Counted from the first letter of the stretch, positions 26,785 to 37,111 are shown. The stretch: 64,000 nt of DNA from Marixanthomonas ophiurae (GCF_003413745.1 NZ_QVID01000002.1:124001-188000); one strand, 5' to 3'. Notes: generated from the letters alone by a model not told the origin. Made by a program: numbers and translations.

Positions 26785-28185
26785 TTACAAGGAAGGGTTT
26801 TTGTGTTTTTCGATTATTTGCTGCACGGAAGGTCGCTGGAAAAAGTTAGGGAACAACTCTTCTATGATGATTACATATTCCCGATTGAACTTCAGTCCAT
26901 TTTTTAAGTGATAGACCGCCTTTCTTTCTTCAGTTAAAATATTATACAATCCTGCAAACCTAAACTCTATTTCGGCATTTTCTGGATAAAACTCAGAAGC
27001 TTGTAGGAGGTTTTTTACAGCTGCTTCAAATTCACCTAATTTCAACAAAAGGTCACAACGACTAAGCCAAGTGTTTAGCTCATAGTTTCCAAGTTCTAAG
27101 GTTCTACGATACCCGTGTTCTGCCTCTTCAAATAAATGCAACCTAAGATTAATACGGGCATACCGTTTCCAGTATCGTACATTTTCACTGTCTATATTGA
27201 TTGCTTTTTCAATATAATAAAGGGATTTTTTGTAGTTCTTCTTTTTAAAATAGTGATCAGTAATCGCTATCCAGCCTTTATCGAGTAACCCATCTTCTTC
27301 TACACATTTTGTGTAAAATTGAAGTGCTAACTCGCTGTTTCCTAGTTTTTCATAACATTTACCAATTCGTAATAAAGCAAAGGAGGTAGGGTCGTCTAAT
27401 CCTAATGTTATGGTGTAGCTTTCAATGGCGTCTTCATATTGCTTCAGCTTTTCTTGTACTTTTCCTTTTTCAAGATAAGCACCAATAAAGCGATCATCGC
27501 TAATTATTGCAAAATCAAAAGCTGCCAACGCTTTTTTAAAGTCTTTTAAAATGTAATATTGTTTTCCTACTTGGTGCCAAGCGACTTCACTGTAAGGATT
27601 TTTGTCGAGAAAATCGTTTAAGTAATCTATCGCTTCTTCGTGTTGTTCCAAAAATTCAAAACAGTAAATAATATTGTATAAAGCCGAGTAATCTTCTTCG
27701 TCGTTTTCAAGGCATTTCATGAAAAATAACTTGGCATTTTCAAAATCTTCCAAAAACAGATATTCCATCCCAATGAGGGCCATAACATCGTTTTCATCAT
27801 TAGTGATTTCTAATGCTTGTTCCAATAACTGGATGGCATTTTTATGATCGTCACGTCTCGAAAAGATGTTCGCTTTTTGTATATAGACCTCTTGATTAGA
27901 CTGTTCTAAGGAATATAGTTCATCTAACATTGATTCTGCTACGTCCAGTTCATTTTCAAAAATGTGCATTTCAATCTGAAATAATTTCAAATTGGTTGCA
28001 GAAGGGTGTTGCTCCAATCCTAACTTGGTAGCCTTTTTTGCAAGAGCTATTTTTCCGTTCTCAAGGTAAAATTGAATAATGTCCTCAAACTCTTCCGAAT
28101 CGAAAAAAAAGACACTGTTTGTCTTCAACATAGATTCAAAGCGGGAGAGGGAGAAGTTGTCGTGCTCGTTTGGAGGTAATTGCAT
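26785..28185 (-). CDS. Tetratricopeptide repeat protein
   Basis: This 466-residue protein has no signal peptide and consists of about eleven TPR units from residue 30 to 450. Examples are ALAAFDFAIISDDRFIGAYLEKGKV and ALLRIGKCYEKLGNSELALQFYTKCV, with the W/L-G-Y-A-F-A-P pattern. TPR arrays act as protein-binding scaffolds; the partner is not indicated by the sequence. The gene begins 34 bases upstream of the DUF368 pair on the same strand and may be co-transcribed with it. Confidence 0.88.
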   Translation of the reverse strand: MQLPPNEHDNFSLSRFESMLKTNSVFFFDSEEFEDIIQFYLENGKIALAKKATKLGLEQHPSATNLKLFQIEMHIFENELDVAESMLDELYSLEQSNQEVYIQKANIFSRRDDHKNAIQLLEQALEITNDENDVMALIGMEYLFLEDFENAKLFFMKCLENDEEDYSALYNIIYCFEFLEQHEEAIDYLNDFLDKNPYSEVAWHQVGKQYYILKDFKKALAAFDFAIISDDRFIGAYLEKGKVQEKLKQYEDAIESYTITLGLDDPTSFALLRIGKCYEKLGNSELALQFYTKCVEEDGLLDKGWIAITDHYFKKKNYKKSLYYIEKAINIDSENVRYWKRYARINLRLHLFEEAEHGYRRTLELGNYELNTWLSRCDLLLKLGEFEAAVKNLLQASEFYPENAEIEFRFAGLYNILTEERKAVYHLKNGLKFNREYVIIIEELFPNFFQRPSVQQIIEKHKNPSL

Positions 28186-28337
28186 ACGGAACGTTTTACA
28201 GTTTCTTCTATTTTAAAGATACTAATGTAATGGGGTATTCAATAGTTATGCCGTGTTTGTTGTTAACAGGCTTATTAACAGAAGGATTTAAGATTTAAAT
28301 TGCTGAAAATCAACTATTTATTGTTGAATTATTGTTC

Positions 28338-29513
28338 TTAAATCTCATTAAGTACGCCTGTTATAATGTCACAGCCTTGCTTAATTTCTTCTTCCGAAAT
28401 GGTTAGAGGTGGGGTGATTCTGACAGCTCGCGGTTCAAAAAGGAGCCAAAAAAGGATTAAATTTTTACGTTTACAACGTAAAATAACTTCGGAAGCGATT
28501 TCAGCAGAATCCATAATTAAAGCCAGCATTAAACCTTTACCGCGAATTTCTTTAATAAGAGGATGTTTTAATAATTTTCTAAAAAGGAGCTCTTTCTGAT
28601 GTGTTTTGACAATTATATTACTTTCTGTAATTTCTTGTAAAGTAGCCAAAGCGGCAGAAGCAATAACAGGATTGCCGCCAAACGTGGTAATGTGTCCCAG
28701 TTTTGGGTTATCTTTCAGTAAGGCCATATGTTCTTGCGAGGCTGTAAAAGCACCAATAGGAAGGCCACCACCCATTCCTTTTCCCATGACCAAAATATCG
28801 GGAACCACGTCAAAATGTTCAAACCCAAAAAGCTTACCAGTTCGGCCAAAACCTGGCTGCACTTCATCTAAAATTAAAAGCGTTCCAGTTTCATTACAGC
28901 GCTCACGGACTTTCTGTAGGTACCCATTCTCAGGGAAAATAAAGCCTGCACCGCCTTGAATGGTTTCCAAAATTACCGCCGCAGTTTTTTGTGTTATCTT
29001 ATCAAGGTCGTCAATATTATTAAAGCGTATAGGGAGGCAATCAGGTACTAAAGGCGCAAATGGTTTTTTTCTGTCTTCAAACCCCATCACACTCAAGGCA
29101 CCAAATGTGTTTCCGTGATAGGCATTGTGGGCGTATAAAATTTCAGATCGTTCGGTTACACGGCGTGCTAACTTTAAAGAAGCATCAATAGCTTCAGCAC
29201 CACTGTTAACCAAATATGTGGTTTCTAGTGGAAATGGTAATTGGTTTGCTAAAAGTTTGGTCAACTCTACTGCAGGTTGTTGTATAAACTCGCCATATAC
29301 CATCACATGCAGATATTTGTCAAGCTGTTTTTTTATGGCTTTTATAATACGTGGATGACGATGTCCTAAACTACAAGCTGAAACACCCGCAATAAAATCA
29401 AGATGTTTATTGCCATCAGTGTCAACTATAAAACTGCCTTCGGCATGAGAAATTTCCAAAGCCAATGGATGTGAGGTGGTTTGAGTTTGGTATTTAAAAA
29501 AATCTTCTTTCAT
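28338..29513 (-). CDS. Class III pyridoxal-phosphate aminotransferase (acetylornithine/ornithine type)
   Basis: This is a 391-residue fold-type I aminotransferase. The PLP site includes the Asp in TLLILDEVQPGFGRTGKLFGFEHF and the Schiff-base Lys in ILVMGKGMGGGLPIGAF (about residue 250). YLVNSGAEAIDASLKLARR contacts the phosphate. It belongs to the ornithine/acetylornithine/4-aminobutyrate group. No arginine-biosynthesis genes are nearby, so the exact amino donor is not settled. It lies 19 bases after the OstA-like gene on the same strand, an arrangement often seen in Flavobacteriaceae. Confidence 0.88.
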   Translation of the reverse strand: MKEDFFKYQTQTTSHPLALEISHAEGSFIVDTDGNKHLDFIAGVSACSLGHRHPRIIKAIKKQLDKYLHVMVYGEFIQQPAVELTKLLANQLPFPLETTYLVNSGAEAIDASLKLARRVTERSEILYAHNAYHGNTFGALSVMGFEDRKKPFAPLVPDCLPIRFNNIDDLDKITQKTAAVILETIQGGAGFIFPENGYLQKVRERCNETGTLLILDEVQPGFGRTGKLFGFEHFDVVPDILVMGKGMGGGLPIGAFTASQEHMALLKDNPKLGHITTFGGNPVIASAALATLQEITESNIIVKTHQKELLFRKLLKHPLIKEIRGKGLMLALIMDSAEIASEVILRCKRKNLILFWLLFEPRAVRITPPLTISEEEIKQGCDIITGVLNEI

Positions 29514-29532
29514 AGTCTTTCTGCATCTTTTT

Positions 29533-31317
29533 TTAATTCTCTTGTTCTTCAGAAGAGTTGCCTTGTGATTTTTTTTTAGGGTCGGGAGGTTTTCGTAATG
29601 AATCGTTTTGAATACTGTCTGTTTCCCGTGTCATTGGTTTCGGGTCGTCTTCTCGGTTTTGAAAGTCTTTCGCTTTAAGCTTAGATTGTTCAGGAATATC
29701 CATCTCATCTTCGGAAACATCATCAAAAAATTCACCCTCGTCTTCAGGTAAACGAATTCCTTTAATTTTTGGTAGAATAGGAGCAGGTTTGTCTTTAAAA
29801 AGGTCTTCTACTTTTTGTAAGCGTTCTTCACCCCGCCAATTAAAACCTGGTAAAATACGTGCATTTTCAGGAAATTGAGACGGAGGATATAATTTTCCGT
29901 CAACATTCTTTAAGAAACGGACCCCGGTGATTTCCTGACTTTCCAAATACATTTGTATATCGCTAGAAAGCGTATTGTTAATGCCTACTAATTCATCCTT
30001 TTCATTTCTAGAGAAAAAGATTACCTCAGCATTTTTATGAATATTGACGGTGTCTAATTCATTATCTGTAAATAACCCAATAAGGCGTTCGCCTTTTACT
30101 TGGTTGTATCCTGCACTGTCTTTTTGAATTAAAAACGCATTATTGAAAACTTTGAGCGTATCCAATTTCTCCGTTTTACTATTAGAAAGTATATGAATTG
30201 TATCGCCCGTCATTTGATTTTCACCACTCCATAAAATTGGATTTCGAAGCAGCTTGGTAATTCCTGCTTTCTGATCTACAAAGATAGAGTCGCTTTTACC
30301 ACTAGTGGGTTGTTCGCCTTCTAAACCGCGTTTAAACATACGCGCACGATAAAATCCTTTTATAATGCGGTTTTCAGGCTTCCCTGTAACTTGTAATGTG
30401 TCGGCGTGTACATAAATGGAGTCTTGATCCCGTAGCGTAACTGCCACTGCACGTTTTGTAATAAAAACGGAATCTTTTTCACGAAACACTTCCGCATAAT
30501 GCCCACGAATAATACTTTTATTTACAGTATCGAGCACTTTAATATTATTGGTTGCCGAAGCAAAGCTTTTGTTTTGGTCAAAATAAATACTATCGCCATA
30601 TAGAATTCTATTTTCGTAATCTACACGAGAATTTTTTACAAAATGACCTGTTTTTGCACGGGTATCATAATATCCACGATCACAATAAATGGTGCTACTT
30701 TCGGTTTTTATAGTTGAAGGACCATATAAATAAGCACCTCCCGTTTCAGAATAAAAATCTAGTTGGGGTGAATTTACCGTATAATCTGGATTACTAATAA
30801 CTACATCTGAAAGGAATTGGTATTTTTTTGCTTCGGCGTAATATCGTCCCACTTGGCTTGTTAAGGTGCTTGCTGTGTCTCTAACGGTCCCACCAGTACG
30901 GTAATACGCTTGTTGCTTTATACGGTCAAAATAAAGGGTGTCAGTCTTTAAGGTTGTCTTGGGGTCTTTGAAGAGCACATCGCCACTGGCAAAAGCAAAC
31001 TGAGTGTTACCATTATATTCAGCATACTTGCTATCTAGTGTAACCGTATCAGCTTGGTTTATCTTTACATTCCCGTATGCTTTTACAAAATTATCATTTA
31101 AATATACATAGGCTTGGTCACACCACATTTCGACTCCTTCGTGAACAATATACACTTGTCCAGTATCGTCTTTTGTGTAAATAGCAGCATTGGGTAATTC
31201 AGGTCTGATTTCAAGGTAGCCAGACTCAATATCCACTTTTGTTTTCTTAGGCTCATCTTGCGCATATAGCGTTATTCCGAAGAAAAAACAAAGTAGTATG
31301 TTTATGGATACTTTCAA
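29533..31317 (-). CDS. OstA-like LPS-transport family protein
   Basis: This 594-residue exported protein begins with a signal peptide (KVSINILLCFFFGITLYAQ, cleavage near residue 19). It is followed by repeated beta-jellyroll LptA/OstA-like segments containing motifs such as KAYGNVKINQADTVTLDSKYAEY, YDTRAKTGHFVKNSRVDY and GDSIYFDQNKSF. The last 90 residues are acidic and proline-rich and probably disordered. By family it may form part of the periplasmic bridge for LPS transport. The start codon is TTG, since no in-frame ATG is available at the signal peptide. Confidence 0.85.
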   Translation of the reverse strand: MKVSINILLCFFFGITLYAQDEPKKTKVDIESGYLEIRPELPNAAIYTKDDTGQVYIVHEGVEMWCDQAYVYLNDNFVKAYGNVKINQADTVTLDSKYAEYNGNTQFAFASGDVLFKDPKTTLKTDTLYFDRIKQQAYYRTGGTVRDTASTLTSQVGRYYAEAKKYQFLSDVVISNPDYTVNSPQLDFYSETGGAYLYGPSTIKTESSTIYCDRGYYDTRAKTGHFVKNSRVDYENRILYGDSIYFDQNKSFASATNNIKVLDTVNKSIIRGHYAEVFREKDSVFITKRAVAVTLRDQDSIYVHADTLQVTGKPENRIIKGFYRARMFKRGLEGEQPTSGKSDSIFVDQKAGITKLLRNPILWSGENQMTGDTIHILSNSKTEKLDTLKVFNNAFLIQKDSAGYNQVKGERLIGLFTDNELDTVNIHKNAEVIFFSRNEKDELVGINNTLSSDIQMYLESQEITGVRFLKNVDGKLYPPSQFPENARILPGFNWRGEERLQKVEDLFKDKPAPILPKIKGIRLPEDEGEFFDDVSEDEMDIPEQSKLKAKDFQNREDDPKPMTRETDSIQNDSLRKPPDPKKKSQGNSSEEQEN

Positions 31318-31371
31318 TATGTAGTTGCTTTTATACGCTTACGTAACGTGCCTTAACCTAGAAAAAGTATA

Positions 31372-32643
31372 CTATCGCTTAATTGTTTGCACTCTGTCAG
31401 GTCCTACGGAAACAATTTTAATTGGAGTTTCTAGTTCTTTTTCTAAAAATTCGATATAGTCATTTAGCTCTTTTGGAAGCTGTGATGCATCGTTCATTTT
31501 AGTTAAATCTTCTTTCCATCCTTTCATTTCGGTATAAACCGGAGTTAAATTTTCGGCTTCGATGTTGTACGGTAAATGTTCAATTATTTCACCTTTGTAC
31601 TTATAGGCAGTACATACTTTTAGTTTTTTGAAACCACTTAGTACGTCGCCTTTCATCATCATTAGTTGGGTGACTCCGTTTACTTGCACTGCGTACTTTA
31701 AAGCTACTAAATCGAGCCAACCGCATCGTCTAGGACGACCAGTTGTAGCGCCAAATTCATTTCCTACTTTGGCCATTCGTTCACCGTCTTCATCAAAAAG
31801 CTCGGTAGGGAAGGGGCCACTTCCAACACGCGTGGTGTAGGCTTTAAAAATTCCATAAACCTCCTTAATTTTACCTGGTGCAACTCCTAATCCTGTACAA
31901 GCTCCAGCAGCTGTGGTGTTTGATGAAGTTACAAACGGGTAGGTGCCAAAATCTATATCTAATAATGAGCCTTGGGCGCCTTCGGCTAAAATAGTTTTAT
32001 TTTCTTTTTGAGCTTTATGTAAATACTCTTCACTATCAATGAAGGTTAATGATTTTAAAACTTCGATTGCTTCGAAGAATTCAGATTCTAATTCAGCTAA
32101 ATTGTATTGTATGTCTACATTATAGAAATCAATCATCGCTTCATGCTTATTAGCAAGGGTACGATATCTTTCTTTCCAATCGCTTAATTCTAAATCTCCC
32201 ACGCGAATTCCATTTCGTCCAGTCTTGTCCATGTACGTTGGACCAATACCTTTAAGCGTAGAACCTATTTTTGCTTTTCCTTTTGAAGTTTCACTAGCAG
32301 CATCTAATAATCTGTGTGTTGGTAATATAAGATGTGCTTTACGTGAAATAAGCAGTTTCTTGTTAATATCAAGGTTGAACTGAGAGAGGTTGTCTAATTC
32401 TTTTTTGAAAATAACAGGATCTATTACTACTCCGTTACCAACTAAGTTTACGGCATCTTTGTGGAAAATACCACTAGGAATAGTGTGTAAAACATGTTTT
32501 ATGCCGTCGAATTCAAGTGTGTGACCCGCGTTTGGGCCACCTTGAAAACGTGCAATTATATCATAGTTTTTGGTAAGAACATCGACGATTTTTCCTTTTC
32601 CTTCGTCGCCCCATTGTAATCCAAGTAGTAAGTCTACTGCCAT
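31372..32643 (-). CDS. purA: Adenylosuccinate synthase
   Basis: This 423-residue PurA joins IMP and aspartate with GTP to form adenylosuccinate, the first AMP-specific step. The N-terminal GTP-binding loop is LGLQWGDEGKGKIVD, followed by the catalytic Asp13/His41-type residues in RFQGGPNAGHT. Further motifs are GIGPTYMDKTGRNGIRVGD, EGAQGSLLDIDFGTYPFVTSSN and TTTGRPRRCGWLD-type sequence. The length equals the E. coli enzyme (432). It follows the Fur-family gene by 6 bases. Confidence 0.97.
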   Translation of the reverse strand: MAVDLLLGLQWGDEGKGKIVDVLTKNYDIIARFQGGPNAGHTLEFDGIKHVLHTIPSGIFHKDAVNLVGNGVVIDPVIFKKELDNLSQFNLDINKKLLISRKAHLILPTHRLLDAASETSKGKAKIGSTLKGIGPTYMDKTGRNGIRVGDLELSDWKERYRTLANKHEAMIDFYNVDIQYNLAELESEFFEAIEVLKSLTFIDSEEYLHKAQKENKTILAEGAQGSLLDIDFGTYPFVTSSNTTAAGACTGLGVAPGKIKEVYGIFKAYTTRVGSGPFPTELFDEDGERMAKVGNEFGATTGRPRRCGWLDLVALKYAVQVNGVTQLMMMKGDVLSGFKKLKVCTAYKYKGEIIEHLPYNIEAENLTPVYTEMKGWKEDLTKMNDASQLPKELNDYIEFLEKELETPIKIVSVGPDRVQTIKR

Positions 32644-32649
32644 AATGTA

Positions 32650-33102
32650 TTATTGATTGGTCTGTTTTCGGTTTCCGTAGAAATAAAGAGAATGCTTTGT
32701 AATCTCAATATCAAAAACCTCTTCGATTGTTTTCTTAATAGTTTGTATACGCGGATCGCAAAATTCAATCACTTCGCCATCAGATAAAATTACGTGATCG
32801 TGTTGTTTATCAAAATATGATTTTTCGTAATGCGCCTGATTTTGACCAAACTGATGTTTACGCACTAAACCACATTCTAACAACAACTCAATAGTATTAT
32901 AAAGTGTTGCACGACTAACGCGGTAGTTTTTATTTTTCATATTGATATAAAGGGATTCTATATCAAAATGTTCTTTCTGATCGTAAATTTCTTGAAGTAT
33001 GGCATAGCGTTCTGGTGTTTTACGATGCCCTTTTTCTTCAAGGTAGGCCGTAAACACATTTTTAACTATTGCCTGGTTATTTTTCTCAGTTTTGGTGCTC
33101 AT
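32650..33102 (-). CDS. Fur-family metal-responsive transcriptional regulator
   Basis: This 150-residue winged-helix repressor has the recognition helix [25 protein letters not shown]. The dimerisation domain has metal-binding histidines in [17 protein letters not shown]. The CxxC structural-zinc pair usual after HDH is replaced ([16 protein letters not shown]), so only one nearby Cys remains. This form recurs in Flavobacteriaceae. The sensed metal (Fe, Zn or peroxide via Fe) cannot be told. A TAACTTTG box in the 24-base gap to the RelA/SpoT gene suggests an independent promoter that would also drive purA. Confidence 0.9.
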   Translation of the reverse strand: MSTKTEKNNQAIVKNVFTAYLEEKGHRKTPERYAILQEIYDQKEHFDIESLYINMKNKNYRVSRATLYNTIELLLECGLVRKHQFGQNQAHYEKSYFDKQHDHVILSDGEVIEFCDPRIQTIKKTIEEVFDIEITKHSLYFYGNRKQTNQ

Positions 33103-33112
33103 ATCAAAGATG

Positions 33113-33120
33113 CAAAGTTA
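33113..33120 (-). promoter_or_regulatory. -7 promoter box of the Fur-family gene
   Basis: The minus strand reads TAACTTTG, an exact TAnnTTTG match 11 bases before the ATG at 33102. It lies in the short gap after the RelA/SpoT stop, giving fur-purA their own promoter. Confidence 0.55.
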
Positions 33121-33126
33121 CTCATT

Positions 33127-35331
33127 TTAAACTCGTGTAACTTTATCTATTCCGTTTATTTTTTTCAATTTCAGAACTAGATTGTCCAATACATTTTTAT
33201 TTTTTACCACTACAGTTATTTTTCCATTGAAAACCCCGTCATCACTATCAAAATGAACACCTCTCATATCTATGTTCATATTATTTGATATTAGTTTGGT
33301 GACATTGTTAACGAGTCCAACTGCATCGATTCCTGTTATCACCAACTTAGCTTTAAACTCACGTTGGGTAGAATCAATCCATTTGGCTTTCATAATACGG
33401 TAATTGTAGTTGCTCTGCAGTTGCAGTGCATTAGGACAGTTTTGTTTATGTACTTTTATGCCTTCATTTACAGTGACGAAACCAAATACATCGTCCCCAG
33501 GAATAGGATTACAACAATTCGCCATTTTGTAATCCAACTTTTCTTCTTCTTTGCCAAAGACAAGTTGATCATATTTTTCAGTAATTTCCTCTTTGTTTAC
33601 ATCTTGAGGTTTATCTGGTTTTCGTATTTTATTTTTAAAGAAATTTACAAAAGCATTGCTTCGCGAAGCAGCAAAGTCTTTTAATTTTTGATTATCAATT
33701 ATACCAGCACCTACACGATAAAAGAGATCTAAACTAGTTTTTACTTTAAAAAAAACGACTAATTGATTAATGGTTTTTTCGTCTAAAGTAATTTTCAGCG
33801 ATTTTAATTTACGTGCTAATACAGCTTTCCCTTCTTCGGCAATTTGCTTTTTCTCGTCTTTTAACGATGATTTTATTTTTGAGCGAGCCCTACCTGTGGT
33901 TACATAATCAAGCCAGTTAGCAGAGGGGTTACTTTTTTCTGAAGTAATAATCTCTACTTGATCACCACTTTTTAGTACGTGGCTTAAGGGAACTAACTTT
34001 CCGTTTACTTTTGTCCCTCTAGTATGCATTCCTACTTCGGTATGTACTTGAAAAGCAAAATCTAAAGCAGTGGAGCCTTTGGGTAAAGAAAATAAGTCGC
34101 CTTTAGGTGTAAATACAAATATTTCTTTTGCATACAGATTTAGTTTAAATTCTTCGACAAAATCTACAGCACTGATTTCAGAATTTTCAAGCGTTTCTTG
34201 TAACTTATTTAGCCAATCATCAAGCCCGCCGTCTTCTTTTTCTTTGTTTTTGTATTTATAATGGGCGGCGTAGCCTTTTTCGGCAATTTCGTTCATACGT
34301 TCGCTGCGAATCTGTACTTCTACCCATCTACCTTTTGGTCCCATAACGGTAATGTGAAGAGCTTCATAACCAGTAGATTTCGGTGAAGAAATCCAATCTC
34401 GTAAGCGCATTGGGTTGGGCCTAAAGTGATCGGTTACAATTGAGTATATTTTCCAAGCGAGAAATTTTTCATTTTCAAGATCACTTTTATAAATAATACG
34501 CACAGCAAACTTATCGTACACTTCATCAAAACTCACGTTTTGAGCAATCATTTTTCTTCGGATGGAAAAAATTGATTTTGGGCGGCCTTTTATTTCATAA
34601 TTTAAATTTTCTGAATCAAACGAATCTTTCAGGGTTTTGGAAAAAGCTTCAATATAAGCATCTTGTTCTTCCTTACTATCCCTTATTTTACTATGAATAT
34701 CATTATAAACTTCAGGCTCTGTATATTTTAAGCCTAAATCTTCGAGTTCAGTTTTAATGTTATATAATCCAATGCGGTGAGCCATTGGAGCATAAATGTA
34801 TAATGTTTCCGAAGCAATTTTAACCTGTTTGTGTGCTGGCATGCTATCCATTGTCTGCATATTGTGCAAACGATCAGCAATTTTTATGATGATAACCCGA
34901 ATATCTTCATTAAGCGTGAGCAACATTTTTCTAAAATTCTCAGCCTGTAACGATACGTCTTTGTCGTACGGCATATTAGAGATTTTAGTTAAACCATCTA
35001 CAATGCGAGCCACGGTTTCTCCAAACAGTTGTTCTAAGTCTGTTAAAGTGTATTGGGTATCTTCTACTACATCGTGAAGTAAAGCTGCAGCAATAGAAGT
35101 TGCATCCAGCCCAATTTCGGCAGCTACTATTTTCGCTACGGCTATTGGGTGAAATACGTACGCCTCACCACTTTTTCGCCGTTGGTCCTTGTGGGCATCT
35201 ACGGCTACATCAAAAGCACTTCTAATTAGTTTTTTATCATCCGCAGTAAGGTTGCGGTAACTAATTTTAAGCAATTTTTTATACTCCTTGGCGAGTTGTT
35301 TCTTTTCGGCTTCTATAACGGCTTCGGTCAT
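33127..35331 (-). CDS. Bifunctional (p)ppGpp synthetase/hydrolase (RelA/SpoT)
   Basis: This 734-residue long RSH enzyme makes and degrades the stringent-response alarmone. The hydrolase HD domain (about 45-200) is intact, with YVFHPIAVAKIVAAEIG, ALLHDVVEDTQYTL and IIKIADRLHNMQTM. The synthetase domain (about 235-370) has GRPKSIFSIRRKM, VYDKFAVRIIYK and EALHITVMGPKGRWVEVQIRSERM. A TGS domain with VFTPKGDLFSLPKGSTALDFAF follows, then a zinc-finger-like CCNPIPGDDVFGFV and a C-terminal ACT domain. Both catalytic domains look active, so the gene is a Rel/SpoT type. Confidence 0.96.
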   Translation of the reverse strand: MTEAVIEAEKKQLAKEYKKLLKISYRNLTADDKKLIRSAFDVAVDAHKDQRRKSGEAYVFHPIAVAKIVAAEIGLDATSIAAALLHDVVEDTQYTLTDLEQLFGETVARIVDGLTKISNMPYDKDVSLQAENFRKMLLTLNEDIRVIIIKIADRLHNMQTMDSMPAHKQVKIASETLYIYAPMAHRIGLYNIKTELEDLGLKYTEPEVYNDIHSKIRDSKEEQDAYIEAFSKTLKDSFDSENLNYEIKGRPKSIFSIRRKMIAQNVSFDEVYDKFAVRIIYKSDLENEKFLAWKIYSIVTDHFRPNPMRLRDWISSPKSTGYEALHITVMGPKGRWVEVQIRSERMNEIAEKGYAAHYKYKNKEKEDGGLDDWLNKLQETLENSEISAVDFVEEFKLNLYAKEIFVFTPKGDLFSLPKGSTALDFAFQVHTEVGMHTRGTKVNGKLVPLSHVLKSGDQVEIITSEKSNPSANWLDYVTTGRARSKIKSSLKDEKKQIAEEGKAVLARKLKSLKITLDEKTINQLVVFFKVKTSLDLFYRVGAGIIDNQKLKDFAASRSNAFVNFFKNKIRKPDKPQDVNKEEITEKYDQLVFGKEEEKLDYKMANCCNPIPGDDVFGFVTVNEGIKVHKQNCPNALQLQSNYNYRIMKAKWIDSTQREFKAKLVITGIDAVGLVNNVTKLISNNMNIDMRGVHFDSDDGVFNGKITVVVKNKNVLDNLVLKLKKINGIDKVTRV

Positions 35332-35490
35332 AAACTAAATGTACAATTTCAATATGTATTAAACAACAAAAGTTTTGTAGTTTCTTGAGTAATTGACTTT
35401 GAATTTGAGAAATTATATATTTTTGATCTAATACCCTAAAACAAAATTAACATTAACGTATCTTTAAAATCACAACTCATGTAAAGTAGT

Positions 35491-35498
35491 TACATTTG
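35491..35498 (+). promoter_or_regulatory. -7 promoter box of bshC
   Basis: TACATTTG matches TAnnTTTG and lies 20 bases before the bshC ATG. The divergent 187-base spacer to the RelA/SpoT gene is AT-rich and shows no other clear element. Confidence 0.5.
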
Positions 35499-35518
35499 TG
35501 TGAATCGTTACAGACTGT

Positions 35519-37111
35519 ATGCCAACAAAAACTATCCCGTACCAAGAAACCAATTATTTTTCAAGTTTAATTTGTGATTATCTTGCTGAAAAAGATGCGT
35601 TAAACCCGTTCTTTGGAAATTTCCCAAAACTGGAAAATTTCAGCAAACAGATTGAAAAAAAACAAGGCTTTACACAGGAATCTAGGGAGATATTAGTTGA
35701 ATCCTTAAAAAAACAATATATAAACGTTTCCATTTCAAAAGAAACACGCGATAACATTCAATCGCTTTCAAATGAGAAAACCTTTACTATTACTACTGGA
35801 CATCAACTTAACTTATTTACTGGCCCGCTTTACTTTTTATACAAGATATTTTCAGTTATTAATCTTTCAGAAAAGCTAAACAAAAAACATCCTGAAAATC
35901 ATTTTGTACCCGTCTATTGGATGGCAAGTGAAGACCATGATTTTGAAGAAATAAACTATTTTAATTTCGAAGGCAAAAAAGTACAATGGAACCGAGAAGC
36001 GTCTGGAGCGGTAGGAGAGTTGTCCACTAACGGATTAAATGAGGTGCTAGAAGTAGTACATGCTAAATTAGGGAATAGCGAACACGCACAATATTTAATT
36101 GAGCTTTTTAAGGAAGCTTATACTAAATACAAGACACTTTCCGACGCCACAAGATACTTAGCCAATGAATTGTTTAAGGACTACGGATTGGTAATTATAG
36201 ACGGAAATGATGCTTCACTCAAAAAAGCGTTTATCCCGTATGTTAAAAAAGAACTAACCGAAAATTTATCCTATAAAAAGGTAACCGAGACCACAAAAAA
36301 ATTGACCAATTTAGGTTATGCTGAACAAGTACACCCGCGAGAAATCAATTTATTTTACTTAACAGAAGGACTTCGCGAACGCATTATTGAACGAGGAGGA
36401 ATATTTTACATCAACGAAACCGAACTATCTTTTTCAAAAGAAGAATTGTTAGAGCAATTAGAAAATCACCCAGAACGGTTTTCACCCAATGCTTTACTTA
36501 GACCACTATTTCAGGAGGTGGTATTGCCCAATTTATGTTATGTAGGCGGTGGCGGCGAGTTAGCGTATTGGTTTCAGTTGAAAGATTATTTTGAATCGGT
36601 TGAAGTGCCATTCCCTATATTATTACTTCGAAATTCAGTTTTGCTAATGCCTTCTAAGCTTTCAGAAAAGCTAGAAAAGTTGGAAGTTTCAGTAGAAGAT
36701 TTATTTTTGAAACAACACGAACTGAAAACAAAGCATACGAAGCATCTTTCAGAAATTAATATTGATTTTTCAAAACAACGCAAATATCTTCAACAACAGT
36801 TTAAAGACTTATACACAATAGCTGAAAAAACTGATGCTTCCTTTTTAGGAGCTGTGGGCGCCCAAGAAAAAAAGCAATTAAATGGGTTAGATAATCTAGA
36901 AAAGCGTTTGCTAAAAGCACAGAAACGTAAACTTGCTGATGAATTAAAGCGGTTAACCGCCATTCAAGATACCTTATTCCCAAAACAAAGTTTGCAAGAA
37001 CGTACTATGAATTTTTCAGAATTTCATCTAGAACATGGCAATGTATTACTTTCTGAAATTAAAGAAAACTTAGATCCGTTAGTCAATGAATTTACAGTAT
37101 TAGAAGTGTAA
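35519..37111 (+). CDS. bshC: Bacillithiol biosynthesis cysteine-adding enzyme BshC
   Basis: This 530-residue protein matches the BshC family, which joins cysteine to glucosaminyl-malate in the last step of bacillithiol synthesis. Diagnostic stretches are FTITTGHQLNLFTGPLYFLYKI (nucleotide-binding-like loop), PVYWMASEDHDFEEIN and the C-terminal coiled coil from about residue 390. Bacillithiol is the main low-molecular-weight thiol in many Bacteroidota. BshA and BshB are not in the window. The gene is alone on the plus strand and converges on an ATP-grasp ligase gene 163 bases away, where no convincing terminator is seen. Confidence 0.93.
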   Translation: MPTKTIPYQETNYFSSLICDYLAEKDALNPFFGNFPKLENFSKQIEKKQGFTQESREILVESLKKQYINVSISKETRDNIQSLSNEKTFTITTGHQLNLFTGPLYFLYKIFSVINLSEKLNKKHPENHFVPVYWMASEDHDFEEINYFNFEGKKVQWNREASGAVGELSTNGLNEVLEVVHAKLGNSEHAQYLIELFKEAYTKYKTLSDATRYLANELFKDYGLVIIDGNDASLKKAFIPYVKKELTENLSYKKVTETTKKLTNLGYAEQVHPREINLFYLTEGLRERIIERGGIFYINETELSFSKEELLEQLENHPERFSPNALLRPLFQEVVLPNLCYVGGGGELAYWFQLKDYFESVEVPFPILLLRNSVLLMPSKLSEKLEKLEVSVEDLFLKQHELKTKHTKHLSEINIDFSKQRKYLQQQFKDLYTIAEKTDASFLGAVGAQEKKQLNGLDNLEKRLLKAQKRKLADELKRLTAIQDTLFPKQSLQERTMNFSEFHLEHGNVLLSEIKENLDPLVNEFTVLEV

